Positions 21,882 through 32,497 of a DNA stretch of 64,000 bases are shown one piece after another. Each line of letters opens with the position of its first letter. Within the stretch, counting starts at the first letter, position 1. The position numbers and the translations under genes were made by a program. Origin of the DNA: Lathyrus oleraceus (taxonomy: Eukaryota; Streptophyta; Magnoliopsida; Fabales; Fabaceae); NCBI RefSeq assembly GCF_024323335.1, contig NC_066579.1:129073854-129137853 (forward strand), written 5' to 3'. A model generated the notes under the pieces. That model saw only the letters and a list, made by a program, of their open reading frames with translations. It was not told where the DNA came from and searched no databases.

Positions 21882-22047
21882 ATTACGGAAATGTATCTCC
21901 GTAATATTCACAGAGATGCATCTTCGATTCAATTCACGTGTATAATGATTTTTGAGGATGTATGTTTTAAATTGTTACAAAGATGTATCTCCGGAATATT
22001 TCAAACTTCATTCTGAATTTGGTGTGTCCAAAGATGTATCTCCGAAA
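21882..22047. repeat. Near-palindromic GATGTATCTCCG motif cluster, U1
   Basis: ATTACGGAAATGTATCTCCG extended to GTAAT (21882-21905) is a near palindrome. Related copies are AGAGATGCATCTTCG (about 21912), AAAGATGTATCTCCGG (about 21979) and AAAGATGTATCTCCGAAA (about 22030). Four copies within ~170 bp right behind a PMD gene look like subterminal transposase-binding motifs of a DNA transposon; that role is an inference. Confidence 0.6.
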
Positions 22048-23692
22048 ACTAAATGTATTTAAATAATTTCACGTGGTGGTTAAAAAATATTAAAGACGTA
22101 TTAAAAAATCCTAAAATTAATTGACCTCCTAAATTGATAGCTCTGGATTTGATTCCTCATATAAAAAGATCAAATCGAGTTCAATTTAATATTTAATACT
22201 ATTTAGTTTGAATAACTTTTGAATGATTAAATTACAATCTTAATATTTTTAACTAAATATTTTTTCTTGGCCTATATTCTTTTAATAATAATATAATATT
22301 ATTGATATCGCTAAAACACTGATCACACAATACAAAATAAACTTGAGTCAATTTTGTTGTTCTATGAAAGCCATCTTCCTCATATTCGGGACCATTTCAA
22401 TGATTCGACTTGGATTTAAGCGGGTTGATGGTAGACTTGTTCGTCTAAATGAGATGGTGAGTTCTGATAGCTAACAAATATTTTATGATTAATTCAACAT
22501 CAAACATCAAGCCGGAACTTACAAATACTCATACACTTAAATTAGTGATTATTTAAGGTAGAAATAAATTTTATAGATGTAAAGGGCATGTAAATGAATT
22601 TGATGTTTATTTTCCCATATATAGACCGATTTTATGGTATTTGTGGACTTATAACCTTTTATAGCAAGATAGTGGTTTGATGAGACATGTGTTAGTGTTT
22701 TTATTGTTTTGTGATCTAAAAGTATTATTCAATTATTCACATTGATTAAGTATTTTTTAGGGCATAACTATTCGTTCATATTTGTAGACCCTGTAACCTC
22801 TTATGTTTTGATCTTGATTAAAATTATTTGTGAAAGACACAGTGGAACATATTTTTATTGGATCGTCACAAATATTTTTGTCACGAGGCAAAAAGTAATT
22901 ATTATTATTCCAAAATGTTTATAAAACAAACTTTAATAAAAAAACAAAGAATTAAAATAAATAAATTAAAATCTTAGAAAAAATGAGCGTAGAAATTTTT
23001 AAAAAGTTTGTAATAAGGTTGATATGTAGAAAAGTCCAAATAAAATAGATTATATAAATTTATAAAATATTAAATTTAAGTTAAAAGAATACGAAGAAAA
23101 AAATATAATTGAGACGATTATATTATAGTAGTATAGATGAATAAATACATTAATATTGTTGGATTAGATTTGATTCCTCATATGAAAAAACCGAATCCAG
23201 TTCAATTTAATATTTAATGCTATTTAGTTTGAATTAACATTTAATAATTAAATTACATTTTAATATTTTTAACTATATATTTGTTGTTGCCTTGTATTCT
23301 ATTAATAATAATATAATATTATTGATATCGCTAAAGGACTGTTCACACAACACACAAGATAAACATGAGTCAATTTTGATTCCACTTTTTAGGGTAATTA
23401 TAACTGTTGTTTGTTTTTCAGTTTGTTAAGATTTTGTTTCCATTAATATATTGATTTTTTCTTTCAAAATTGAGTTTGTTTTTTCAATTAAAATAAGATC
23501 CTACAACCTTAATATGAAAATCTTTTAATTCTCCATGATTTGTGCGCTGGGTTTTTGACCCGGTTGCTAAAACAATTCCATTTTTCAGGTTTAAATAGAA
23601 ACCTAAATCTCACTGTTTTTTTATTACACTTCATTACTTCACTTTCTTTATTAATTCTCTCTTTGTTACATACACTTTTTCTTACTCAAAAC
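22048..23692. repeat. AT-rich region with a diverged direct repeat, U1
   Basis: A ~220 bp stretch at about 22140-22360 (TTTGATTCCTCATAT, then CAATTTAATATTTAAT and ATTATTGATATCGCTAAA) recurs at about 23165-23380 with many substitutions. Between them lies AT-rich sequence, part of which (22425-22490 and 22910-23150) is copied again, shortened, at 27942-28262. I see no gene here apart from the promoter region of the 131-codon gene at its right end. Confidence 0.65.
23590..23598 (+). promoter_or_regulatory. Putative TATA box of the 131-codon gene (U1; same in U2-U4)
   Basis: TTTAAATAG lies 95 bp upstream of the ATG at 23693, followed by a C/T-rich leader without an intervening ATG. The same sequence precedes the gene in the other units. 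Placement fits a plant core promoter; no transcript evidence is available. Confidence 0.4.
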
Positions 23693-24088
23693 ATGAGTTC
23701 TAACTCTTCCGTTGCTTCTAACTCTATTGATTCTTTCAATGAAAATGATAGCGTGGATTCTAAGATAACAGTGCCAAAGAATGTTGTTGATGATTACTTA
23801 GGAACTTATGGGGGTTATCACTTCTTATGTCACTTGGCTGGAACTGAAAATTATGTTAAAGCTTGCGAGAGTATTGTGGAAGAGGTGAAGAAGGAAGCTT
23901 TGGACATTTTTAGTGCTTTCCGAGAGAGTAACGCGAAGGAATGTGTTAGGGTTGGTGAAAAAAGAAAGTGCAATGAAATGACTGTTAAGAGCTCTAGAGA
24001 TGTTTCCAAGAGGAGGAGAACGGACTCTCGAGCCATCGCGAGTAGCATGTCGAGCAATTGCGATACCGCTCGACGCAGTAAAAAGTGA
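23693..24088 (+). CDS. Small protein of unknown function, 131 aa, U1
   Basis: I do not recognise this protein. The ATG at 23693 is the first in-frame ATG after a TATA-like box and a C/T-rich leader; the frame is open upstream to about 23540 but has no other ATG. The N-terminus is Ser/Asn/Asp-rich (MSSNSSVASNS). The middle (~30-85) looks folded and partly helical (DYLGTYGGYHFLCHLAG, ESIVEEVKKEALDIFSAF). The C-terminus is basic, with SKRRRTDSR and ARRSKK, which resemble nuclear localisation signals. All four units keep the frame with only one amino-acid difference (Pro28 here and in U2, Ser28 in U3 and U4), although the TE genes around it are full of stops. That may mean selection, or only that the units are young. 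Whether it is expressed is unknown. Confidence 0.5.
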   Translation: MSSNSSVASNSIDSFNENDSVDSKITVPKNVVDDYLGTYGGYHFLCHLAGTENYVKACESIVEEVKKEALDIFSAFRESNAKECVRVGEKRKCNEMTVKSSRDVSKRRRTDSRAIASSMSSNCDTARRSKK

Positions 24089-25021
24089 TGAATTTAAGTC
24101 TATGTGTGATTTGGTTTCAAGACATGGTTTAGGGTTTGAGCTACCTTCTTTTGAAATGATACTATGAGTTTATCTACATAACATATTATGTATTTTATAT
24201 AATTATGATTAATATATAGAATTTGACAATTTGCTACTGTTGTTTACTATAGCTTAACTTGTTTATTTATGAAGTCTGAATTACATTGGACTTAAGTTGT
24301 ATATGTTTTTCTCTACTATCTTAAAATTGAGTATGGTCATTCTCTTATGATTTTTTTTTCTATTACATTTGCTTTGGGTTTGGGTCTTTCTACTTTTGAA
24401 GAGGAGAAAAAGAATATTGATGAATATTTTTAGTTTAGACTTGAAGCATCATTTGTTTTAATATTAAAATATTTAACCATTTGTTTTTAATGAGTCAGTT
24501 TGAAAAAAGTTTCAATTCTGCTTGTTAGATTTTTGTCGTCTTCAATTTTTCCAGAAGGTGTATTTGGAGAGTGAATTACTATTAAGAAATTCAAACAACA
24601 ATTCTTTGTTTGTTGACAAGTTACTGTCTTGGAAGAATGTGTAACTAAGTGTAGTTTTAATTTAATTTTTGGAAGAGTCACTAACAATTTAATGATATAA
24701 AATTGATTTTGAAATGATTTCAAAATGTTTAGTTTTTTTAAAATAGATTTAATTCTACTTCCATAATCCTTGAAATTATAATTTATAATTTTTTAGTTTA
24801 ATTATTATTTTTATATTAAAATTATTATTCAACTTCAATTTTATTTAAAACTATATTTTCACAATCAGTCCACCTTTAACCAAAATCAATTTTATGTAAT
24901 CAATTATTCAAAATCAATTTTTTTCACTACAAAATCAAATGTATAGTGTTCTTCCTAGTTGAGGATGGTTGTGTTTTCAAGTGTTTGTAACCAAATAAAC
25001 TTAGGGATCTAACAGCCTTCG
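24089..25021. other. AT-rich spacer downstream of the 131-codon gene, U1
   Basis: Non-coding. The 24690-24950 part has scattered inverted matches (AAATTGATTTTGAAAT against AAAATCAATTTT and AATCAATT) that resemble a decayed MITE, but I cannot define its ends. Equivalent spacers are 34538-35469, 44977-45903 and 60521-61453. Confidence 0.5.
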
Positions 25022-26940
25022 GGTAACATCCTAAAACTCGGATTCATAATTAAAAGGATAAAATTCATATTTTAGAATGCTACTCAAACACAACATACAT
25101 ATTTTCTAAAATTTTCAACACTCGCAGCGGAACTCAAATAAATAATGTACTTCAATTATCTCTTCAACATGGAAATATTTGATCAAAATAACATAATAAA
25201 AAAATAACTCAAAATAAATAGCACACCATATTCCCAATGTTATAGATTAGAGCATATAAATCAACTAAATATAGATAAGTGATAAAATAAACGAAGAAAA
25301 ACTGAAAGGCCATTTTCCAACTCACAACAATGCTTACTCCTCTTGAGTATCCGTACAAGACAACATTACACATTCGATCACACATCAACACAATAATTCA
25401 AATCACATAGCCTTTATGTATGCAATGTGACACACAACTCGACTCTTATGCTCGTGGTACCAATTTGGACACCAGAGATCCCCACTTCTGAATCCATGAC
25501 TCGTCTTTTTCAACATAATATGATGTAAGTCATACAATAATGCAACAACAATAATTACGGTTCCACTTCTAACCATAATCAACAACGGAATACAACACTC
25601 AACAATAGTCCCCACTTCTGAACAACACACCTCAACATAACACCTACAATTATATTTATAGCACATAATTGTATTCACAACACAACAACTCATACACATA
25701 ATCAGAGTTCAACATATACAATCATGAAAATCAATTCAACTATTACTTCATCATAATAATAATCCACCTTAATTAATCAATTACATCAAATTCCCAAAAA
25801 CAACAGTCAAACATCGAGTACATGAGAAAACATAATAAAAAATTGGACTAATCACTCAAAACAACCTTTGACAGTCATGACGACCAGGTCGTCATCTAGG
25901 TGACGAGAGTCACCCAACCCGTCACCACCCCCCAACTTCATAACCTGTCACCTATGTGACGACCGACAGAAGGATTTCTTCCTGGAGATCATGACGGTCA
26001 GCTATCTCAAAAGTATGACGGGAAGTCTGTCACGCTCATGATTCCTGTCACACTGTTGCAGAATGTAATTTCTACATTTTGGCCATGAGAGTTCATTTGA
26101 AGCTCCAATTTTGTCCCCTGTTACCCCAATTTGCACATAAAATAATACATACATATGATACATGGATTAAATCACCACATACTCATTGATTATCATTCAA
26201 TTTCATCAATTAATCCCAAATTCAAGGTTATACTCATAATTCCCAAGTATTTCAATGGCAACAACCATGTTCGAAATTCATATCAACATATTATACATAA
26301 TATTCACCATATAACATAGCATAAATTTATACCTTAAGCGTGGAATTAAATTGATGATCACACAATCATCATCAAAACTCATAGAACACAACAATGGTGA
26401 GAAAAACCTAGAGGAAGATGAGGATCTCTCTCTCTACCCCTCATGCAATACACCTATATTCAAGTAGTTTTCCCCCATACCTGAGTTCCCAGCAAAAGCT
26501 CCAAGCTTGGGTATGGTTTCTCATTCTCTCTCTAACCCTTTTTCTTCTCTTCTCACACTTGTCTATTTTCCCAATTCTACACACTGTTAAGTTTGGCTAC
26601 TCTCCCTTTATTATTTATTTTGACATAAATTATAATTAATTTCCCTATTCACATTTTTAACACACACCCCCACTTAATCTTTCCTTTATTCTATCCCGTT
26701 ATTTTTCTAGTAATTCTATTTTCTACTCCAAATCATTATCTTTCTCTTATTTTTATATTTATTTAAACAATATTATGCTATTTTAATTTAATTAATTAAT
26801 TAAAATCCTAATAATCCCCAATCACCACATAACACATACTATCACCAATTAAATGATTAAAAACATATTAAATCATTTAAATAATTAAATCAAACAATAA
26901 AATTTAATTAAATAAATTAATCGAATTCAGAGTGTTATAA
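25022..26940 (-). mobile_element. Ty3/gypsy chromovirus LTR remnant, U1
   Basis: About 1.9 kb without coding capacity, directly downstream (minus strand) of the chromodomain-integrase remnant, where the 3' LTR is expected. The minus strand starts TATAACACTCTGAATTCG, close to the TGTAACACTCTG start of Tekay-type LTRs, and ends near GTTTTAGGATGTTACC. Both termini look mutated, so the limits are approximate. It includes a cluster of GACG/CGTC motifs at 25877-26045 with a near-perfect inverted repeat (GACGACCAGGTCGTC). Confidence 0.6.
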
Positions 26941-26947
26941 ATCCCGC

Positions 26948-27842
26948 TCACTTATAGAATTTTTGCCCTCTAAAATTACCTGAACGAAACAACCCCGAAT
27001 AAGAATCTCTCATCCGACTCTGCAGCTCCCACGTTATGTTTCCTTCAGCAGGTCCTCTCCAAACAACCTTCACCAAGACGGTCTTTTTACCTCTAAAGTG
27101 TTTCATTTTCCGATCATCAATTTGCAATGATGATGCCTCTACAGTCAAGTTATCTCTCACTTGCACATCATCCATTTGAGTCACATGAGACGGATCTGGA
27201 GCATATTTCTGATGTTGAGACACATGAAACACATGAAACACACTGTGAAGATTCGAAAGTGATGGTGGTAAAACAAATTTGTACCAACATATTAAATTCA
27301 AGTTCTCTCCTCTGCTTATCATGGTAACTCTTATGTCGACTCTGCGAAGCTTACATATTCTCATGAATCATCTTGATCTTCTCAGTCGTCTGCTGTAAAA
27401 TCTTTGGCTCAAGCACAACACTTTAGCCAGGCTCATACCAACACAAAGGTGTCTTACACCTTCTACCATGAAAAGCCTTAAAATGTGTCATTCCAATACG
27501 AGAATGGAAATTTTTATTGTAGGTGAACTCAATCAATGTAAAGTAGCTATCTCAATCACCTCATTTCTTAAACACGCAAGCTCTTAGCAAATCTTCCACT
27601 GAATGGATGGTCCTCTCAATCTGACTGTCCGTCTGCGGATCATAAGGAGAACTCAACCGCAACTTTGTTACTAAGGCTTCCTAAAAAATCTCCCAGAACC
27701 ATGAATTGAACATCAAATCTCTATCTGAAACGGATAATTGATCTTTATCGAAATAAAATGAGCCAATTCTCAAACCATCAATGCCCCAAGCAAAATAGCA
27801 ACGTGGTAGACCGCTTGCTAATAATTTGCAATGACCTGTTTA
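26948..27842 (-). pseudogene. Ty3/gypsy chromovirus integrase and chromodomain remnant, U1
   Basis: On the minus strand the integrase core can be followed in shifting frames: VSDRD (second catalytic Asp), DPQTDSQIERTIHSVEDLLR (third acidic residue in IER), LIEFTYN, then FHGRRCKTPLCWYEPG. An open 138-codon frame (27364-26948) then gives FVLPPSLSNLHSVFHVFHVS, QVRDNLTVEASSLQIDDR and VKVVWRGPAEGNITWELQSR, ending SGNFRGQKFYK. The last part is the chromodomain region typical of plant chromoviruses of the Tekay type, thought to guide integration to chromatin marks. Stops and frameshifts, plus the lack of RT and gag, make it a dead remnant. U2 and U3 have equal copies. Confidence 0.8.
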
Positions 27843-27941
27843 GCTAGGGGACTTTTTCCCTCATAAATTTTTGTTTTGTGGAGGATTTTTTACACTAGTG
27901 AGGGGTTTAATCCCTATCTAAACACATTTTTTCTTGTAGTG
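27843..27941. mobile_element. CACTA-like transposon terminus, U1
   Basis: The plus strand ends in TTTTTTCTTGTAGTG at 27941; its complement, CACTACAAGAAAAAATG, is the typical terminal inverted repeat of plant CACTA (En/Spm-like) elements. Inside it are two small stem-loops (AGGGACTTTTTCCCT and AGGGGTTTAATCCCT), as often found in subterminal regions. I could not find the other terminus in the unit, so this is probably a truncated end. Equivalent ends: 38389 and 48822. Confidence 0.5.
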
Positions 27942-28262
27942 ATAGTAGACTTGTTCGTCTAGATGAGATGGTGAGTTCTCATAGCTAACGAATATATTAT
28001 GAATGGTCTATCATTAAGGTGGAATTTGCAAATACTTAGATGCTTAAGTTAGTAACTATTCCAAAAAGTTTACACAAAAAACTTTAATAAAAAAAAATTA
28101 AAATTTAGAAAAAATGAATGTCGTTGGTAGTAGGGTTGAAATGTAGAAAAGTTCAAATAAAATAGATATATAAAATTATAAAATATTTAATTTAAGTTAC
28201 AAAAAGTTGAAGAAAAAATATAATTAAGACAATTATATTATAGTATAGATGAATATATAAAA
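27942..28262. repeat. Second, shortened copy of the AT-rich repeat from 22425-23150, U1
   Basis: GTAGACTTGTTCGTCTA, then GATGGTGAGTTCTCATAGCT, match 22432-22480; AATGTAGAAAAG and CAATTATATTATAGTATAGA match 23020-23140. The copy at 22425 has about 400 bp more in its middle. The U2 copy is 38390-38710; in U3 only 48823-48881 remains. Confidence 0.65.
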
Positions 28263-28283
28263 AGACTGGGCTTTGAGCCAGCT

Positions 28284-28960
28284 TTGAGAGAGTCTAGAAA
28301 CTATGAATTGGTTGCCAATTTTAAATCAAAGTTTTCAGAACCTGTGCTGACAACTCACATACGTTTGATTGAGAGTGATGCCGCTAAAATTTATACAATG
28401 GATATTTTCAAAGAAGTTAAAGATGAAATTATGAAGGCCGGTGCAATGATTGTTAAGAGTAGATTTTCTCGCGGGTATATGAAGATTTATACATTGAAAA
28501 AATATTATCGGGAGAAATATGAAAGATAAGTTTTTTAGGATGGTACAACATTTCAATGTTCGTGTAGGTTATTTTATTCTCGTGGGTTTCCATCTTCTCA
28601 TATGTTTTATGTCATGAAGGAAGAATATGTTGATCACATTCCTACCAGTTTGGTTTTGTCGCGATGGGCCAAAGATGCCAAAATTTAATATTTGAACATG
28701 AATTGTAATGGTTCAGTTGATTCGAATTTGATTGACCAAGCTCGGTTTGGTGCATACTGTTCTACTTTTATTACTTTTTGCAAACAAGCTTAAAAAAATA
28801 ATTGTGTTTATGGGGAAATAATGGATGACATTCTGAATTTATAGAAAATGTATTGTAGTAATGAAGATCATATTGGGACAACAAAGTCAATCATAGGTGA
28901 TCCAACGAAAGTGAAACGTAAAGATATTCCAAAGAAAAAATGCCACCTCCTGCTATAGAG
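28284..28960 (+). pseudogene. FAR1/MULE-type transposase C-terminal remnant, end of U1
   Basis: FAR1/FHY3-type proteins derive from Mutator-like transposases. Here the end of the catalytic region (YELVANFKSKFSEPVLTTH, AAKIYTMDIF) is followed in one frame by the SWIM zinc-finger region TTFQCSCRLFYSRGFPSSHM, then IPTSLVLSRWAKDAK. The SWIM motif should be CxC...CxH: the first two Cys and the His are present, but the third Cys is Ser. Stops (TAA at 28527, TAG at 28536, TAA near 28685) break the frame. The reading ends with IGDPTKVKRKDIPKKK, the usual basic tail, about 20 bp before the first PMD exon. The N-terminal domain and most of the catalytic core are missing. Confidence 0.75.
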
Positions 28961-28964
28961 ATGT

Positions 28965-30017
28965 TGATCCTCTCCCACCTACTGGTATGCATGCTAATAT
29001 AGTTCCACCTCCGAAGGGCGAGGCTTTTGGAGTTGGTCTAGTTGATTTGTCCTTACTACATATGTATCTAGACCATACATCCAGACATGTATGGAATAAA
29101 GTGGTAGCATTAGTTGGATTCTTTATTTAGTTTTAGGTTAATTTTAATTTCTAACATTGTTTATTTATGACATTGATTATTAATGACAAATTTCAGGAGC
29201 GTGATTCACATAAGTTTCTTAACCACTGGAGGAAGATTGTTGCATCGCCTCAGCCGAATGAGGAATGATTTCAGTCGGTTTTGTCCTTATCTGGCATGAA
29301 GGACTTTTGCATGGCCGGTTATACCATGGTAAACCACGAGATTCTTAATGCATTCGTGGAGAGATGGCACTCGGAGACCTCGCCATTTCATCTCCCGCGT
29401 GGTAAGATGTCTATCACACTCGATGATATCTTATGTTTGCTACATCTTCTAATAAGGGGAAGATTCCTAGATCATGGGAGAATGACCAAAGACGAGGCAC
29501 TCGAGATGATGGTAGAGTATCTAGGGGCTGATCTAGGGGAGGTGATGGATGAGTTGGATAAGACCAGAGGTGATCGTGCTAGATTTGTATACCTGAAGAA
29601 GGTATATGATGATGCTCTCCTGAGTGCACAACAGGATGATGGTGATGATGAGTAGGTGGCGCTCCACAAATCGCATGCATTGAGAGCATACCTTTTTTAT
29701 TTGGTTGGCACTGAGAATTTTATGTACAAGAGTGCCACCTATATATACTTCGTCAACCTACGTTACTTCATGGATTTCAAGCAAATCCATCAATACAACT
29801 GGGGGAAACTTGTCTGGTCTACCTGTATTCGAAGCTGAGAGAGGGCTGTATGTGGAAGACGAAGCAGGTCACAGACAGCGTCACACTAGTAATGATTATT
29901 AGTCTTTGAATGTTTCTTTATCATTTTAATTTCATCTTTTCCAAACCATTATTGATGATTCGTGTGTTCCAAACTTTTCATTTCAGGGTTGGATCCACAA
30001 GCATTTCCAGTGCATCT
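28965..30017 (+). pseudogene. Plant mobile domain (MAIN-like) pseudogene, N-part, U2 copy with first exons
   Basis: This copy shows the start that lies outside the window for U1. A first exon with PLPPTGMHANIVPPPKGEA and LHMYLDHTSRHVWNK ends at 29100. An intron at 29101-29196 (GT...TTTCAG) joins it to ERDSHKFLNHWRKIV, and the PMD core follows. The same lesions as in U1 are present: TGA for Trp near 29267, TAG at 29653-29655, and a frameshift at the G-run near 29800. The second intron is 29889-29986. The FAR1-like remnant ends immediately upstream, which suggests one composite transposon gene or two adjacent ones. Because the lesions are shared, decay came before the tandem amplification. Confidence 0.82.
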
Positions 30018-31375
30018 TGAAGGAGAAGAGCGATCCAAAACACAGAGGAATTTAAAATTTTATCCTTTAGTGATCCTTAGGAATGGGCATGATGAGTGAT
30101 AGAATCTTTACCTCTTGTGTTGATTGAAACCTTTGATGCAGACCTACGGAGCGATCACGAACGTTGAATGGTGACAACGCCTCTACTCAGTCCACACGAA
30201 CTGATTCCTCCAATCTCAGCGCTAGCTGCTACAAATGAAGGCTTTGAGTGAGAGAGAGAGAGAGAGACAGAAAGAGAAATGAAATTACAACTATACTAAT
30301 GCTTCTGCACAAGGGTTCTATTTATAGAACCACTTGTGTGGGCTGCAAGCTAAAAAATCCACTTAAGTGTATGTGGCACATATCTTATGATATGCCAAAA
30401 TCACTTAAGCGTGTGGTACCTTACCATATTTCGTATTCTACTTAAGTACACCATACCTTACGATGTTCTACAATTCATTTAAGTGCACCGTACCCTACGG
30501 TGTTCCTTAGTTACTCTATCTCTCATTAATCCGTCCTTTTGTGTGTGACCCTGTAGGTTTTCGCGACATTAACAATTATATTAAATCACGTATTTAACAT
30601 TATAAATAGTGAGCGGTATCTAGCAACACATCACTTCTATCCAAGATACAAAAATATCACGTGATTTGACAAATTCGTTTTGATAATACTTATGTGTATA
30701 ATTACCCTTTGGCCCCTACGTCTATATTGAACACAAGGAATAAATCGTTTCATCCTTGTCCAGTTCAATATTGGGGCCGTAGACATTTATCATGTTACGC
30801 AGGATGGGCAAATTCCATCTAGGCCACTCATGTCCCTCAACATGCTTCATGGAGTATCCATAAACTGTCTTTATATTCATCCAGTTACGGACAAAGTTTG
30901 ATCAACAATAAAGCACTCGACTCTACATCTAGGGTCCATAGTGGTTTCAGGTCGAAGGGTGGCATACACCACTATCACCATGAGAATAACTTATGACACT
31001 TTACATAACATTCTATATGGTATTCTCATAGCGGGTCAATCCAGTATAAATATTACTCCTAATATTCATACATATGTTTAAGACTTGATAACTCCTTATC
31101 CATGATCCATGGGATGTGATCACCAGTCTATATACATAACAGACTTAATGCTTTAATGTTATCCCACTTCACAACAAAGCTCGACTGCGGATACTTTAAG
31201 AATAGTGTCCTTATGTTTAATGGGATCTAATGATTAAGTCACACTTGATACATTAAATAGACTATCTATTCTAGGGACTTTATTAAACAAACATAATAAA
31301 GAAAAAGCCTTTTATTATTAATAAATAATTCGATACAAGTACCAAAAGTATTGGCCTCTAGGGCTTACACCAACA
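30018..31375 (-). mobile_element. Ty1/copia-type solo LTR, U2 (complete)
   Basis: Uninterrupted 1,358 bp LTR on the minus strand with TG...CA ends. The flanks are CATCT on the left and CAACT (31376-31380) on the right, inside the PMD exon. The TATA region lies at about 30317-30333, and the GA/CT microsatellite at about 30249-30268 falls in the leader. Four ACTTAAGT-like motifs lie upstream of the TATA box (in minus-strand terms). Confidence 0.82.
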
Positions 31376-31380
31376 CAACT

Positions 31381-32076
31381 TTGGTTGGGCGAGTGTACCT
31401 GATTATACTGAGGATATATTTTGTGCTACTGCTTTTATCCCGCTTAGAGGGAACCGGGCGACCGAGCCTTACAGAGTATATCTTGACTGTTTGGTTGTTG
31501 AGGACGCACTTCAATAGCTATGTTAATCACCATGAGACGCGGTCATTTGACAAGATAGTGTTATACTTTGAATGGTTGGCATGCAGATCACGTCGCATTG
31601 TTCCTCATCTTTCCGAACGCGTCATGCGACAGTTCGGATATACTCATACCATTTCCAGACACCCGTTGTCTCTGCTCCTCCTACCTTAACACGTATACAG
31701 ATAGATGACATGTTTAATGATTATGAGAGTCATCTAGTATCGCAGGTGGCACGAGCTACCATAGCTGAGAGAGAATGAAGCTACGTCAAAGGGTACATCA
31801 GATGGTTCTTCAGGGTGTCACATACATAGTACAGGTTGCTCCAGATGACCCACCGAGACCAGCTCATTAAGAATTACTATAGGAGGAGCATACATAACTA
31901 GATCATGCTGAGGATGTCTTATATAGGTGTCGTCGCATAGTGGAGATTGCGCAAGCAGGCATTGACAGAGGCACGAGGGGCATTGATGTATTAGAGACAA
32001 AGCTAGGGGACAAGTGAGATTGATGGCCGAGGAGGAAGAGCTGGCAGAGGAGGCAGAGGACGTAGATGATACGTAG
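31381..32076 (+). pseudogene. Plant mobile domain (MAIN-like) pseudogene, C-part, U2
   Basis: Same as the U1 C-part, but with a 1-base deletion (CACCCGTTG) near 31663 that shifts the frame after ISRHP. The downstream PPTLTRIQIDDMF segment is still readable in another frame to 31778. The deletion is shared by U2, U3 and U4 and absent from U1, so U2-U4 are closer to each other here. Confidence 0.78.
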
Positions 32077-32331
32077 CCAACCATACACAGTAGTGTCTTA
32101 GTATATAGTAATATTATCATGGTGTGAATTTCATTTTGACGGTCTTGCTACTTTATTGATCTCGATTGTATGATATTTTGACATTTATTGATATTTTATT
32201 TATGTATGAAATTTTTTAACCATCTAGGATTATGTATGTAGATGTTTGTTTTTTGATCGTATGATATGGTTTAAGTCTTCATTTGAAATTCAAATAAATA
32301 AAATATAATATGAAAGACTAAGTTTTGAGAC

Positions 32332-32497
32332 ATTACGGAAATGTATCTCCGTAATATTCACAGAGATGCATCTTCGATTCAATTCACGTGTATAATGATT
32401 TTGAGGATGTATGTTTTAAATTGTTACAAAGATGTATCTCCGGAACATTTCAAACTTCATTCTGAATTTGGTGTGTCCAAAGATGTATCTCCGAAAA
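32332..32497. repeat. Near-palindromic GATGTATCTCCG motif cluster, U2
   Basis: Same four motifs as in U1. The third reads TCTCCGGAACATTT rather than GGAATATTT. Confidence 0.6.

Larger units (their letters stand above)
1..29280. repeat. Tandem unit U1 of the 10.45 kb array (carries the Ogre insertion)
   Basis: The sequence from base 1 matches that from 29261, 39709 and 49835, so the window opens inside one copy of a long tandem unit. U1 spans about 29.26 kb here. Removing the 18,804 bp Ogre element and its 5 bp target duplication leaves about 10.45 kb, the same as U2. The first ~20 bases belong to the tail of the preceding unit. Contents in order: PMD N-part, copia-type LTR (interrupted), PMD C-part, motif cluster, 131-codon gene, gypsy remnant, CACTA-like end, FAR1-like remnant. 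Confidence 0.93.

Noticed and set aside
23540..23692. Upstream extension of the 131-codon gene to a 182-codon frame
   Set aside because: The extension has no ATG start, overlaps the TATA-like box and reads T-rich leader sequence; the ATG at 23693 is preferred.
24690..24950. A MITE with inverted AATTGATTTTG/CAAAATCAATT arms
   Set aside because: Suggestive words only; no clear terminal inverted repeat or target duplication could be fixed by eye.
25209..26639. Frames of 60-98 codons in the gypsy LTR (and equivalents in U2-U4)
   Set aside because: Low-complexity translations of AT/CA-rich LTR sequence without domains; kept only because the units are nearly identical.
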